From positions 1-37,932 of the forward strand of contig JAXHVB010000135.1 in the NCBI GenBank assembly GCA_034189125.1: 37,932 nucleotides of DNA, read 5' to 3'. Source of the stretch: UBA5862 sp002408105 (GTDB taxonomy: Bacteria; Pseudomonadota; Gammaproteobacteria; Pseudomonadales; UBA5862). The first letter of the stretch is position 1; every line of letters starts with the position of its first letter. Both the position numbers and the translations under genes were made by a program. Positions 30,832 to 37,932 of the stretch are shown here, in pieces. A model generated the notes under the pieces. It did not search any database. It was not told the DNA's origin and was given only the letters and a program-made list of their open reading frames with translations.

Positions 30832-32751
30832 TCAAGCGCCATCCGCCGGATCATGAACGAAATAGGTGTAGTTGGTCATTTGCCCTTGGATGAACCGATT
30901 CCAGCGCTCCCGTTCACTGGCCGCCGGGAGTGCGTCGATTTGCCTGTCAATGCGGGCGACCACGTCTTCGGGCGCGTAGTCGACGGCCCGCAGGACCTGG
31001 GCGACACTGTCGCCCGGGATCACCTCTTCAAACCTGAGCGCGCCCGATTCATCCCGCGCAATGTTCACCGAGTCCACCTTGCCAAACAGGTTGTGCATGT
31101 CGCCCAGGGTTTCTTGGTAGGCGCCGACCAGAAAGAAGCCAAACAGCGGCGGGTCCTGGGTTTGCCACGCAGGTACCGGCAGCGCCTCTGACTCCGCGCC
31201 GACATAGGTGTCAATGCGCCCGTCCGAGTCGCAGGTGATGTCGTGGACCCGGGCCCGGTGGACGAGCGGGCGATCCAGCCCTGACAGGGGCATGATCGGG
31301 AAGACCTGATCGATGCCCCAGCTGTCCGGCATCGACTGGAACAATGAAAAGTTGACGTACAGCTTGTCGGCCAGGCGCTGACGCAACTGAGGCGAGGCAT
31401 CCGGGCTGTCCCCGCCACGCAACCGTTCACCGATGCGCTCGCTGACCAACCAATGCAACACTTCACCCTGCGCGCGCCCTTCGAGGCCGACATCGCCCCG
31501 TTCAAACAGCACCTCCAGCTCCCGCATCCAGTCGTCCAGCCAGTCCAGCAGACTGCGGGCGTAGTTCGCCGGCGCCTCTACCAGGCGCCGGTAGGCATCC
31601 ACCAGTCGCTCATGCACCGGTGACAGCGCAGAGAGCGCTTCCAGCTGTGGCTCAGCGAAGTCGTCCGTGCTGAGGGCGTGCTCAACGTCGAATACATCTG
31701 TGACAAGCACGGCGTGGTGTGCAGTCAGCGCACGACCCGACTCGGTGATCAGATTCGGAAAAGGCAGGTCCGCATCGGCGCACACTGCATCAAGGGCGGC
31801 CACGATCGCTTCCGCATAGGCCTCGGTGCGGTAGTTCATCGAAAAATAGTGGCTCGAAAAGGTGCCATCGTAGTCCACACTCAGCCCACCCCCCATGTTG
31901 ACCTGGCGGATCTGGGCGCCGGCAGCCCACAGCTCCGCAAACAGCCGGGCCGCTTCACGACAACCGCGCCGAACGTCTTCCAGGTCGGCGATCTGCGAGC
32001 CGATGTGGCTGTGGAGCATTTCGAGGCAATCGAGCATCTGTGCCTGTTCGAGCCGCGCCAGCAACAGCAGGGTCTGGGTCGCGGTGAGTCCAAATTTCGA
32101 CTTTTCACCCCCCGTGTTCTGCCAATTGCCCGCAGCCACCGTGGTCAGGCGCACGCGCACACCCAAACGGGGGCGAACGCCCAGCACCCGGGACTGCTCC
32201 AGGATGAGGTCAAGTTCACTGAGGCTTTCGACCACCAGATAAACCCGGTGGCCAAGCCGCTGGCCCAACAACGCCAACTGCACGAAGGCGGCATCTTTGT
32301 AGCCGTTGCACACGATGGTGCTGTTGGCAGGGTCGGCGTGGGCAAGCACAATCAACAGCTCCGGCTTGCTTCCAGCCTCGAGTCCTTGATAGCCCATGCG
32401 GGCCTGGGCTTCGACCACCGTCTCCACGACCTCCCGCTGTTGATTGACCTTGATCGGATAGACCAGCTGGTACACCGCGGAACGCTTGCGCTCGGCAAGG
32501 GCCCCACCAAAGGCTGCCGCAATTCGCTCCAGGCGGTCGGAAATCACATCGGTGAAGCGGAGCAGCATCGGAAAGTTAAGTCCGCGCGCGCGCAGCTCGC
32601 CGGCCAGCGCAGGCAGGCTCAGGGTTTGTCCTGGACGCGCCGGATCCGGCGCGACACACACCTCGCCGTGGGCGTTGACCTGGACATAGCCTTCGCCCCA
32701 GTGGTCCACACGGTAGGCGTCTCGTGCGTTCTGCAAGTGTTCAGCGCTCAT
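30832..32751 (-). CDS. speA: Biosynthetic arginine decarboxylase
   Basis: PLP-dependent decarboxylase of arginine to agmatine, the first step of one route to putrescine. It is a fold type III enzyme: the PLP lysine is in YQLVYPIKVNQQREVVE, followed by GLEAGSKPELL, LHSHIGSQI, VNMGGGLSVDYDGT and the active-site segment ITCDSDGRID, with GAYQETLGDMHNLFG near the end. ATG 32751 gives 639 residues, the family length, after GGGAG; the upstream in-frame stretch is not homologous. It is divergent from speE with a 113-bp shared promoter region and followed by yjbQ. Agmatine-processing genes (speB or aguAB) are not in this window. Confidence 0.97.
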   Translation of the reverse strand: MSAEHLQNARDAYRVDHWGEGYVQVNAHGEVCVAPDPARPGQTLSLPALAGELRARGLNFPMLLRFTDVISDRLERIAAAFGGALAERKRSAVYQLVYPIKVNQQREVVETVVEAQARMGYQGLEAGSKPELLIVLAHADPANSTIVCNGYKDAAFVQLALLGQRLGHRVYLVVESLSELDLILEQSRVLGVRPRLGVRVRLTTVAAGNWQNTGGEKSKFGLTATQTLLLLARLEQAQMLDCLEMLHSHIGSQIADLEDVRRGCREAARLFAELWAAGAQIRQVNMGGGLSVDYDGTFSSHYFSMNYRTEAYAEAIVAALDAVCADADLPFPNLITESGRALTAHHAVLVTDVFDVEHALSTDDFAEPQLEALSALSPVHERLVDAYRRLVEAPANYARSLLDWLDDWMRELEVLFERGDVGLEGRAQGEVLHWLVSERIGERLRGGDSPDASPQLRQRLADKLYVNFSLFQSMPDSWGIDQVFPIMPLSGLDRPLVHRARVHDITCDSDGRIDTYVGAESEALPVPAWQTQDPPLFGFFLVGAYQETLGDMHNLFGKVDSVNIARDESGALRFEEVIPGDSVAQVLRAVDYAPEDVVARIDRQIDALPAASERERWNRFIQGQMTNYTYFVHDPADGA

Positions 32752-32808
32752 GGGTCTCCCTGTGGGCCGATTGGAGGGGTTGGCTGCGACCGGTGAGGCA
32801 CAGGCGTT

Positions 32809-32814
32809 TATAAT
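32809..32814 (+). promoter_or_regulatory. -10 element for speE
   Basis: A perfect TATAAT 50 bp before the speE ATG in the divergent speA-speE gap. The -35 region (TGCGAC, 32785-32790, 18-bp spacer) is a weak match. Confidence 0.5.
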
Positions 32815-32864
32815 GCCCGGCCGAAACTCGCCATTGTAGGCTGCCGCCACGACCTGGAGTACGT

Positions 32865-33746
32865 ATGTCCGAGCGTTCAGATTGGTTTATTGAAAAGTCC
32901 GCCAACGACGGCACCGCAATCGGGGTGCGGGTGACAGCCAAACTCCACAGTGAGCAAAGCGAATTTCAGCGGATTGAGGTGTTCGAATCCTCGAACTGCG
33001 GCCGTGTCATGGTGATCGACAACTGCTTTATGCTGTCGGACCTCGACCACTTCATTTACCACGAAGTCATCACCCACAGCGCCCTGCTCGCCCACCCCAA
33101 CCCACAGCAGGTGGCCATCATTGGCGGCGGCGACTGCGGCACACTGAGCGAAGTGCTTAAACACCGGTGCGTGACCGATGCCTGGTTGGTCGAAATCGAC
33201 GAACGGGTGACGCGGGTCGCAGAGGCCCAGTTTCCCGCGCTCTGCGCGCGCAACCAAGACCCCCGTGCGCGCTTCGAGTTCACCGATGGGATCGCCTGGA
33301 TCTCCGACCAGCCAGAGAACAGCCTGGACGTCTTGATCGTGGATTCAACCGACCCTGTGGGCCCGGCGGCAGGGCTTTTTCACCTCGACTTCTACCGCGC
33401 CTGTCGGCGGGCACTGCGAGACGATGGCGTCTTGATCGAACAAAGCGGTTCGCCGCTGCTCCATGCAGCCAGCATGCAAGGCCCGATGCACAGAGACCTT
33501 GAGCATGCGGGCTTTGCCAACCGCCGTACGCTGGGCTTTCCGTTGTCCATTTACCCGTCCGGCTGGTGGAGCGTCACCTTGGCCAGCAACAGCCCACTCG
33601 ACCTGCGCCAGGAACGGTGGAACAGCGAACGCCTTGAAACCCTGTACCTCACCCCTCAGGTCGCAGCAGCGACAGCCCAATTGCCGCCATTTGTCCAGGC
33701 GGCAATCGAGCGCGGCAAAGCATCCAGCGCCACCCCAGGACACTGA
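32865..33746 (+). CDS. speE: Spermidine synthase (polyamine aminopropyltransferase)
   Basis: Transfers an aminopropyl group from decarboxylated SAM to putrescine. Family motifs are seen in order: WFIEKSANDGTAIGVRV, FQRIEVFESSNCGRVMVIDN, LSDLDHFIYHEVITHSAL, the nucleotide-binding VAIIGGGDCGTLSEVLKH, LVEIDERV and LIVDSTDPVGPAAGLF, with SIYPSGWWSVTLAS near the end. The 293 residues are normal. GGAG lies 5 nt before the ATG. Together with the divergent speA it forms the two ends of a polyamine pathway; SAM decarboxylase (speD) is not in the window. The gene ends 12 nt before the convergent DUF4124 gene. Confidence 0.95.
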   Translation: MSERSDWFIEKSANDGTAIGVRVTAKLHSEQSEFQRIEVFESSNCGRVMVIDNCFMLSDLDHFIYHEVITHSALLAHPNPQQVAIIGGGDCGTLSEVLKHRCVTDAWLVEIDERVTRVAEAQFPALCARNQDPRARFEFTDGIAWISDQPENSLDVLIVDSTDPVGPAAGLFHLDFYRACRRALRDDGVLIEQSGSPLLHAASMQGPMHRDLEHAGFANRRTLGFPLSIYPSGWWSVTLASNSPLDLRQERWNSERLETLYLTPQVAAATAQLPPFVQAAIERGKASSATPGH

Positions 33747-33758
33747 GCCAGGGGCCAC

Positions 33759-34268
33759 TCAGGATTCGCAGCGCTCCGCAACGGCCTGGCGCCAGGCAGA
33801 CACGAGTTGGTCGCGCTCGGCGCGGCTGAGGTATACGCCGGGCGTGGCGCTTTCGACCCGGTGGACGTTGGAGTAGGTGTGCACATGGGCCCGTGCGCGG
33901 TCGCAGCTGCGCTGGCGCGCCTGGGCTTGCAGCTGCGCCTGCTCCAGTTGGCGGGATTCAATCTGCCGCTCTGCGGCGCGGGCGGCCACAAAGCGAGCCG
34001 CCGCTGCGTGTTGGGTCTTAGCCTGGGCGACGGTCTGAGCGGTGGGCGAAAGCATGGACTGGGCCAACGGCTGGTCTTGATTTCGATCGCTGAAGCTCAC
34101 CCGCCCCGCGGCGTCGACTGACCGGTAGATCGAGTCGGCAGGGGCCGCGCTCCCGAGCAGCACCAATAAGCAGGCCACCGCAGCTCGTGCCAGCCCCGCA
34201 GCCACCCAAGGCGAAAGGCGCAACGCCCGAGTCGCAACAATCCACTGACCGCATCCACCGATGTCCAT
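33759..34268 (-). CDS. DUF4124 domain-containing exported protein
   Basis: 169 residues. A hydrophobic N-terminal segment (about 24-44, ARAAVACLLVLLGSAAPADS) looks like a signal peptide with a long basic pre-region, so the real start may lie downstream of the ATG at 34268, which has a poor ribosome binding site. The DUF4124 motif follows at once (SIYRSVDAAGRVSFSDRNQ), then an Ala/Gln/Arg-rich helical stretch (about 75-120) and a C-terminal region with two Cys (RSCDRAR and AERCES) that could form a disulfide. DUF4124 proteins are envelope proteins of gammaproteobacteria of unknown function; I do not assign one. Confidence 0.75.
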   Translation of the reverse strand: MDIGGCGQWIVATRALRLSPWVAAGLARAAVACLLVLLGSAAPADSIYRSVDAAGRVSFSDRNQDQPLAQSMLSPTAQTVAQAKTQHAAAARFVAARAAERQIESRQLEQAQLQAQARQRSCDRARAHVHTYSNVHRVESATPGVYLSRAERDQLVSAWRQAVAERCES

Positions 34269-34346
34269 GCCTAAAAGCTAGGCGAGCGGACAACCCTCAA
34301 AACAACTGCTGGCAACCTCTGTGACCGGGCGCACATTTGTGCGTGC

Positions 34347-34373
34347 AAAAAAAAGGGGCGCCGAAGCGCCCCT
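34347..34373 (-). terminator. Intrinsic terminator after amtB
   Basis: On the - strand AGGGGCGC-TTCG-GCGCCCCT followed by a run of T (34347-34354 region). An 8-bp GC-rich stem with a UUCG tetraloop and U-tract is a textbook terminator, ending torF-glnK-amtB. Confidence 0.92.
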
Positions 34374-34391
34374 GAACCTCTGACCCCTGTA

Positions 34392-35642
34392 TCAGGTGGT
34401 CTTGGTGAACTCTGGATAGGCTTCCATTCCACACTCCGACAGGTCCACACCGTTGGCCTCGTCTTCCTCATCAACCCGAAGGCCCATGACCGCCTTGATG
34501 ATGCCCCAGGTGATGGCACTGGCGATGAACACCCACAGGAAGATGGCAACGATGCCGTACAGCTGCGCACCCAATCCGGCATCGGAGTTGGTGATCGGCA
34601 CGGCCAACAGGCCCCAGATCCCCACCACACCGTGCACCGAAATCGCCCCGACCGGGTCATCGACCTTGAGCTTGTCGAGGGTGATGACCGAGAACACCAC
34701 CAGGATGCCGCCGACCACCCCGATGAGGGTCGCGGAGAAACCCGTGGGGGTGAGCGGCTCAGCGGTGATGGCAACCAAACCGGCCAACGCGCCGTTCAGC
34801 GCCATGGTCAGGTCGGCCTTGCCAAAGAGCACCCGAGCGGTGATCAAGGCGGCCAACAAGCCGCCGGCAGCAGCCGCGTTGGTGTTCAGGAAGATCTGAG
34901 CGACTGCATTGGCCTCATCGACATTCGAGACCTTGAGTTCAGAGCCTCCGTTGAAGCCAAACCAGCCGAACCACAGCACCCACATGCCCATTGCTGCCAG
35001 CGGCAAGTTCGCACCGGGAATGGCATTCACTTCACCATTGGGGCCGTACTTCCCCTTCCGTGGACCCAGGAACAGCACCCCAGCCAATGCCGCTGCGGCC
35101 CCGGCCATGTGCACGATGCCTGATCCCGCAAAGTCATTGAAACCGGCTGCGTCCAAGAAACCACCACCCCATTTCCAGTATCCTTCAACCGGATAGATGA
35201 AGCCGGTCATGACGACCGCAAACACCAGGAAGGAGAACAGCTTCATGCGCTCAGCCACTGCACCTGAGACAATCGACATGGCCGTGGCAACAAACACCAC
35301 CTGGAAGAAAAAGTCCGACCGGGCCGAATAGTAGGGTGCGTCGTCGCCACCTGCGATCACCGCCTCCACGGCGTTTTCTTCGCCAATGCCGAAGCCGAAG
35401 CCGGGAATGAACCCACCCTCGCTGCCGGTCATGTACATGATGGCGTAGCCGCACACCAGGTACATGACGCAGGCAATGGCATAGAGCGATACGTTTTTGG
35501 TGAGAATTTCAGTCGTGTTCTTGGCCCGCACCAACCCTGCTTCAAGCATGGTGAAGCCCGCAGCCATGAACATCACCAGTACGCCTGACATCAAAAAGTA
35601 GAAGGTGTCGAGCGCATAGTTCGTTTGCAAAAGATCTTCCAT
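34392..35642 (-). CDS. amtB: Ammonium transporter AmtB
   Basis: Inner-membrane ammonium channel with about 11 helices. The N-terminal YALDTFYFLMSGVLVMFMAA begins the first helix; the ammonium-site and family segments include GFTMLEAGLVRAKNT, the first twin His in GSGIVHMAGAAAALAGV, WFGWFGFNGGS, NTNAAAAGGLLAAL and the second twin His in DPVGAISVHGVVGIWGLLAV. The C-terminal cytoplasmic tail (GLRVDEEDEANGVDLSECGM) has the conserved form that docks GlnK. The 416 residues fit Amt proteins without a cleaved signal peptide. GGAGG lies 8 nt before the ATG. It follows glnK by 64 nt, with a small hairpin (35663-35679) in between, and is the last gene of a predicted NtrC/sigma-54 operon. Confidence 0.96.
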   Translation of the reverse strand: MEDLLQTNYALDTFYFLMSGVLVMFMAAGFTMLEAGLVRAKNTTEILTKNVSLYAIACVMYLVCGYAIMYMTGSEGGFIPGFGFGIGEENAVEAVIAGGDDAPYYSARSDFFFQVVFVATAMSIVSGAVAERMKLFSFLVFAVVMTGFIYPVEGYWKWGGGFLDAAGFNDFAGSGIVHMAGAAAALAGVLFLGPRKGKYGPNGEVNAIPGANLPLAAMGMWVLWFGWFGFNGGSELKVSNVDEANAVAQIFLNTNAAAAGGLLAALITARVLFGKADLTMALNGALAGLVAITAEPLTPTGFSATLIGVVGGILVVFSVITLDKLKVDDPVGAISVHGVVGIWGLLAVPITNSDAGLGAQLYGIVAIFLWVFIASAITWGIIKAVMGLRVDEEDEANGVDLSECGMEAYPEFTKTT

Positions 35643-35706
35643 CAGAAGCCCTCCAACAAGCTCTGAGGCGCTGCCTCAGGCGGATCGTTGTGTTCGTATG
35701 TTCGAA

Positions 35707-36045
35707 TTACAGTGCGTCCTGGCCCGTCTCGCCGGTGCGGATGCGCACTGCCTGCTCCAGTTCGGTCACAAAAATCTTGCCATCACCGATCTTGCCGGTG
35801 TTTGCAGCTTTGGTGATCGCTTCGATGACCTGGTCGAGCATGTCCGGCGCAATGGCCACCTCAATCTTCACCTTGGGAAGAAAATCGACCACATACTCAG
35901 CGCCTCGGTAGAGTTCGGTGTGCCCCTTTTGCCGACCGAACCCCTTGACCTCCGTCACGGTGATGCCCTGCACGCCAATGTCGGAGAGGGCTTCGCGAAC
36001 ATCATCGAGCTTGAACGGCTTGATGATCGCAGTAACCATTTTCAT
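35707..36045 (-). CDS. glnK: Nitrogen regulatory protein P-II
   Basis: Trimeric PII signal protein that senses 2-oxoglutarate and ATP/ADP; the glnK-amtB pairing implies that it gates AmtB. The 112 residues match the family. MKMVTAIIKPFKLDDVREAL starts the fold, and the T-loop GRQKGHTELYRGAEYVVDFL places the uridylylation tyrosine at exactly residue 51. The C-terminal signature TGKIGDGKIFVTELEQAVRI carries the nucleotide-binding residues. GAGGA lies 8 nt before the ATG. Its position before amtB argues for GlnK rather than GlnB. Confidence 0.96.
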   Translation of the reverse strand: MKMVTAIIKPFKLDDVREALSDIGVQGITVTEVKGFGRQKGHTELYRGAEYVVDFLPKVKIEVAIAPDMLDQVIEAITKAANTGKIGDGKIFVTELEQAVRIRTGETGQDAL

Positions 36046-36082
36046 GGCGGTATCCTCTGTCAGTTGAATCCAATGTCGAGGT

Positions 36083-36110
36083 GCCGGGGCCGGCGCGGCC
36101 TGACCCCGGC
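36083..36110 (-). other. GC-rich hairpin between torF and glnK
   Basis: GCCGGGG and CCCCGGC (36083-36089/36104-36110) enclose a GC-rich inner repeat. It lies in the 75-nt gap after the porin-like gene. No U-tract follows, so mRNA stabilisation or partial termination is more likely than a full terminator. Confidence 0.45.
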
Positions 36111-36120
36111 GACCGAGGAC

Positions 36121-36765
36121 TTAGAGGTCGATGGGTACGCTGTACGAAGCAACGAACAAAGTGTCCCCGTCGAGGCTCTCATCATCCGGCTTGTCGACGA
36201 CGGTGCTGGCGGTGAAGCTCAGGTTGTCGTTGTAGGCGTAGGTCAGGTCCAAGTGCACGTATTCGCTATCGCTGTCATCTGGGCTCGCAAAGCCAACCAG
36301 TGCGCTGAACTGGTCGTAGCCACCGCTCAGGGTGTAGTAGGTATACCCCGTATCGCCCGCGATGTTGTCGTAGTAGCTGAACGCGAAGTCCATGTACGAC
36401 AGGGTGAGGATCACTTCGGTCAGGTCGCCGAACGAATCGTTCTCGGCATCCGATGGGTAGATGTAATTCCAGACGCTGACGTCGACGCCGAAGTCCTCGA
36501 AGGTCCCACTCCAGCCGGCAAAGAGGTCATACTCAATGCCTTCGTCTTCGCTGGAAATCCAGATGCCGCCGTATGCACCGCTCTCGTGGCCATACATCAG
36601 GTCAGCAGCGAATTGCGCCCCGCCCATGCTGACGTCCTGACCCCGCCACAGGTAAATGGTCGCAAGACTTGCAGACGCCGAGACTTCGGCACTCGCCGGG
36701 GCCGAAACCCCCAATCCCAACGCCACAGCAGAAGCAGCGACCGCACAAGGCAATGTTCTCTTCAT
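36121..36765 (-). CDS. TorF family putative porin (TIGR02001 type)
   Basis: Predicted outer-membrane beta-barrel of 214 residues. A signal peptide (MKRTLPCAVAASAVALGLGV continuing SAPASA, cut before EVSAS) precedes the family's opening ASLATIYLWRGQDVSMGGAQ. Alternating aromatic strands follow: GAYGGIWISSEDEGIEYDLF, DFGVDVSVWNYIYPSD, DFAFSYYDN, YTYYTLSGGYDQFSALVGF. The protein is very acidic and rich in Tyr, Ser and Asp. It ends VPIDL rather than in Phe. Members of this family often sit beside glnK-amtB; the transported solute is unknown. GGAG lies 9 nt before the ATG. A near-consensus sigma-54 promoter and NtrC-like sites lie upstream, so it is the first gene of a nitrogen-limitation operon and may help nitrogen compounds cross the outer membrane (inference). 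Confidence 0.88.
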   Translation of the reverse strand: MKRTLPCAVAASAVALGLGVSAPASAEVSASASLATIYLWRGQDVSMGGAQFAADLMYGHESGAYGGIWISSEDEGIEYDLFAGWSGTFEDFGVDVSVWNYIYPSDAENDSFGDLTEVILTLSYMDFAFSYYDNIAGDTGYTYYTLSGGYDQFSALVGFASPDDSDSEYVHLDLTYAYNDNLSFTASTVVDKPDDESLDGDTLFVASYSVPIDL

Positions 36766-36852
36766 GGTTTCTTCTCCCCAGATGAAGTGGTCTTTTTAAT
36801 TGAAGCCAGCAGGGCCCGAACCGGGTCTTCCCGCAGCAACCTCACGGGAAAT

Positions 36853-36868
36853 AGCAGATTGCGTGCCA
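36853..36868 (-). promoter_or_regulatory. Sigma-54 promoter of torF-glnK-amtB
   Basis: On the - strand TGGCACGCAATCTGCT matches TGGCACG-N4-TTGCW except for one base, with exactly 10 bp between GG and GC. The predicted start is near 36842, about 76 nt before the porin-like gene. Confidence 0.82.
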
Positions 36869-36956
36869 AAATGGCTCATCTGAGCCAAAGCCAGCGCAGG
36901 GGGGCGGGCGTTGCGCAACCTTCAAGACCTCAGCAAGGCACGACTGGAACCACGCA

Positions 36957-37005
36957 CGCACCACGGCAGGGACAGCACTGTTGCAGAACGCACTTAATTG
37001 GTGCG
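36957..37005. promoter_or_regulatory. NtrC-type enhancer between torF and ureD
   Basis: The 17-bp site CGCACTTAATTGGTGCG (36989-37005) matches the NtrC pattern TGCACC-N5-GGTGCA at 9 of 12 specified bases and keeps the GCAC/GGTGC core. A weaker site starts 32 bp away (36957-36973, left half CGCACC). The 32-bp spacing equals that of the paired sites upstream of E. coli glnA as I recall. The strong site is centred about 155 bp upstream of the torF-side start. The rest of the 402-bp torF-ureD gap shows no gene. Confidence 0.7.
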
Positions 37006-37101
37006 TTTTATGCCGCGCTCGCGTCTACAGCGCCCCAAGATTGCGCCGCACCCGCCCAGCGGCCCTGCCCTTCACCTATAGACCCTGCGCCGCAACACAG
37101 C

Positions 37102-37117
37102 TGGCACAGTTCTTCCA
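37102..37117 (+). promoter_or_regulatory. Possible weak sigma-54 promoter for ureD
   Basis: TGGCACAGTTCTTCCA fits the sigma-54 consensus except that the -13 base is C (CC instead of GC). The start would be near 37128, 40 nt before the ureD ATG, with the NtrC-like site about 130 bp upstream. The altered -12 element makes this tentative. Confidence 0.35.
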
Positions 37118-37167
37118 AGCTGCGCGTGCGCCAATCCGAACCACCGCAGACCACACAAGGACCCTGT

Positions 37168-37932
37168 ATGGGGCACACGCCCAAGGCACACTCCGCCACA
37201 CAGTCGCCCGAGGCCAGGGCCCAGGGCGGCAGGTCGTGGCCTGCTCGGCTCGACATCCAATGCGCTGGGTCACTGGGCGGGACCCGGCTGACCCACCACC
37301 GCCACACCGGTCCCCTGCGGGTACAGCGCCCGCTCTACCCGGAAGGCAGTGGTTGCTGCCACCTCTACGTGCTGCACCCTCCAGGCGGTGTGGTTGCAGG
37401 CGACAGCCTGGACGTCCGGTTGCAGCTGACTGAAGCGGCCCACGTGCTCATCACCACCCCGGGGGCCGGACGCTTTTATCGCACCGATGCCGGGCTGCAC
37501 CCGCAGCGTCAGCAGCACCGGCTGCAGGTGGACCGCACCAGCGTACTGGAGTGGCTGCCGCTTGAGACCATCTATTTCGACGGCTGCCGGGCGAGTGTGG
37601 AGACCAGAATCGACCTGGCCCGAGGGGCCAGGTACTTTGGCTGGGACATCCAGGTGCTCGGGCGCAAACACAGCGGCGAAGGGTTCGACCGAGGCGTGCT
37701 TTCGGTCGCGACCTCTGTGTACCGGGACAGGGCACCCTGTCTGTTCGACCGGATTGCGATCGACCCCGCGTGCCCCGGTCGCCATTCGCCCGCCGGCATG
37801 GGTCAGGCCTCTGTTTTCGGATCCGCCCTTGCCACCCTGAACGCAGACGGGCACGACTGGGTCCGAGGCGCACAGGCAGAGCTCGAATTGGGCGGGCCCT
37901 GCGGGCTTTCGGTCGTCGATGGCCTGTTGGTT
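37168..37932 (+). CDS. ureD: Urease accessory protein UreD (3' truncated)
   Basis: The first 255 codons, running off the right edge with no stop. UreD (UreH) acts with UreF and UreG to insert nickel into apo-urease. Family sequence is clear: GGTRLTHHRHTGPLRVQRPL continuing YPEG, CHLYVLHPPGGVVAGDSL, LITTPGAGRFYRTD, LEWLPLETIYFDG, ARYFGWDIQVLGRKHSGEGF and DRGVLS. The ATG at 37168 is supported by AAGGA 6 nt upstream and by a frame that stays open to the edge. The N-terminal 35 residues are polar and not recognisable. Urease structural genes (ureABC) would be expected next. It diverges from the nitrogen operon, consistent with control by nitrogen limitation. Confidence 0.93.
   Translation, partial: MGHTPKAHSATQSPEARAQGGRSWPARLDIQCAGSLGGTRLTHHRHTGPLRVQRPLYPEGSGCCHLYVLHPPGGVVAGDSLDVRLQLTEAAHVLITTPGAGRFYRTDAGLHPQRQQHRLQVDRTSVLEWLPLETIYFDGCRASVETRIDLARGARYFGWDIQVLGRKHSGEGFDRGVLSVATSVYRDRAPCLFDRIAIDPACPGRHSPAGMGQASVFGSALATLNADGHDWVRGAQAELELGGPCGLSVVDGLLV

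Noticed and set aside
36766..36785. A-purine-N repeat (AGAAGAAAC) before the TorF-like gene as an Hfq/Crc target
   Set aside because: It is short, contains G at key positions and overlaps an ordinary GGAG ribosome binding site, so it is not distinguishable from chance.
36981..37433. Open frame of 150 codons on the + strand before and across the start of ureD
   Set aside because: It is in a different frame from the UreD sequence, is Arg/Pro-rich, covers the NtrC-like site and has no homology signal.
37270..37854. Open frame of 194 codons on the - strand at the right edge
   Set aside because: The + strand frame in the same place reads as UreD with family motifs throughout, so the - strand frame is a shadow.

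Overview
The window comes from a GC-rich gammaproteobacterial chromosome. The evidence is gene order: cbrB-crcZ-pcnB-folK-panBCD-acs and pnp-rpsO-truB-rbfA-infB-nusA-rimP-tRNA-fMet-tRNA-Leu-secG-tpiA-glmM-folP-ftsH-rlmE/yhbY-greA-carB-carA both follow the layout I know from Pseudomonas. It is probably not Pseudomonas itself, because a deoxynucleoside kinase sits between folK and panB and no pgi lies between panD and acs. No insertion sequence, phage gene or CRISPR array is visible. Almost everything is core chromosome, so the main interest lies in RNA and regulatory sequence.

Layout. 1-747 (+) is the 3' part of a sigma-54 activator of the CbrB type. 748-1246 has no protein gene but holds inverted GTTAC-type boxes, a near-consensus sigma-54 promoter and a CrcZ-like RNA rich in A/C repeats. 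1247-5902 (+) carries pcnB, folK, a deoxynucleoside kinase, panB, panC and panD. 6065-8005 (+) is acs, whose ribosome binding site overlaps the same kind of A/C repeat. 8142-22646 (-) is a long transcription, translation and cell-envelope block from ftsH down to pnp, with tRNA-Leu(GAG) and initiator tRNA-fMet inside it. rlmE (-) and yhbY (+) diverge, followed by greA, carB and carA (-). 28983-34268 holds a porin behind a Pho-box-like repeat, a small acidic SutA-like protein, yjbQ, speA, the divergent speE and a DUF4124 protein. 34392-36765 (-) is a nitrogen operon (TorF-type porin, glnK, amtB), divergent from ureD, which runs off the right edge.

How it fits together. The left end looks like a carbon catabolite control module. 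In Pseudomonas, CbrB with sigma-54 makes CrcZ, which titrates Hfq (with Crc) away from A-rich sites on catabolic mRNAs. The parts seen here are the activator, a sigma-54 promoter, an RNA with several A/C repeats (two of them in hairpin loops), and a candidate target (acs) nearby. The right end looks like a nitrogen-limitation module: one NtrC-like enhancer lies between a near-consensus sigma-54 promoter facing torF-glnK-amtB and a weaker sigma-54-like site facing ureD. A Pho-box-like repeat before the other porin suggests phosphate control. These regulatory assignments are read from sequence motifs and are inferences.
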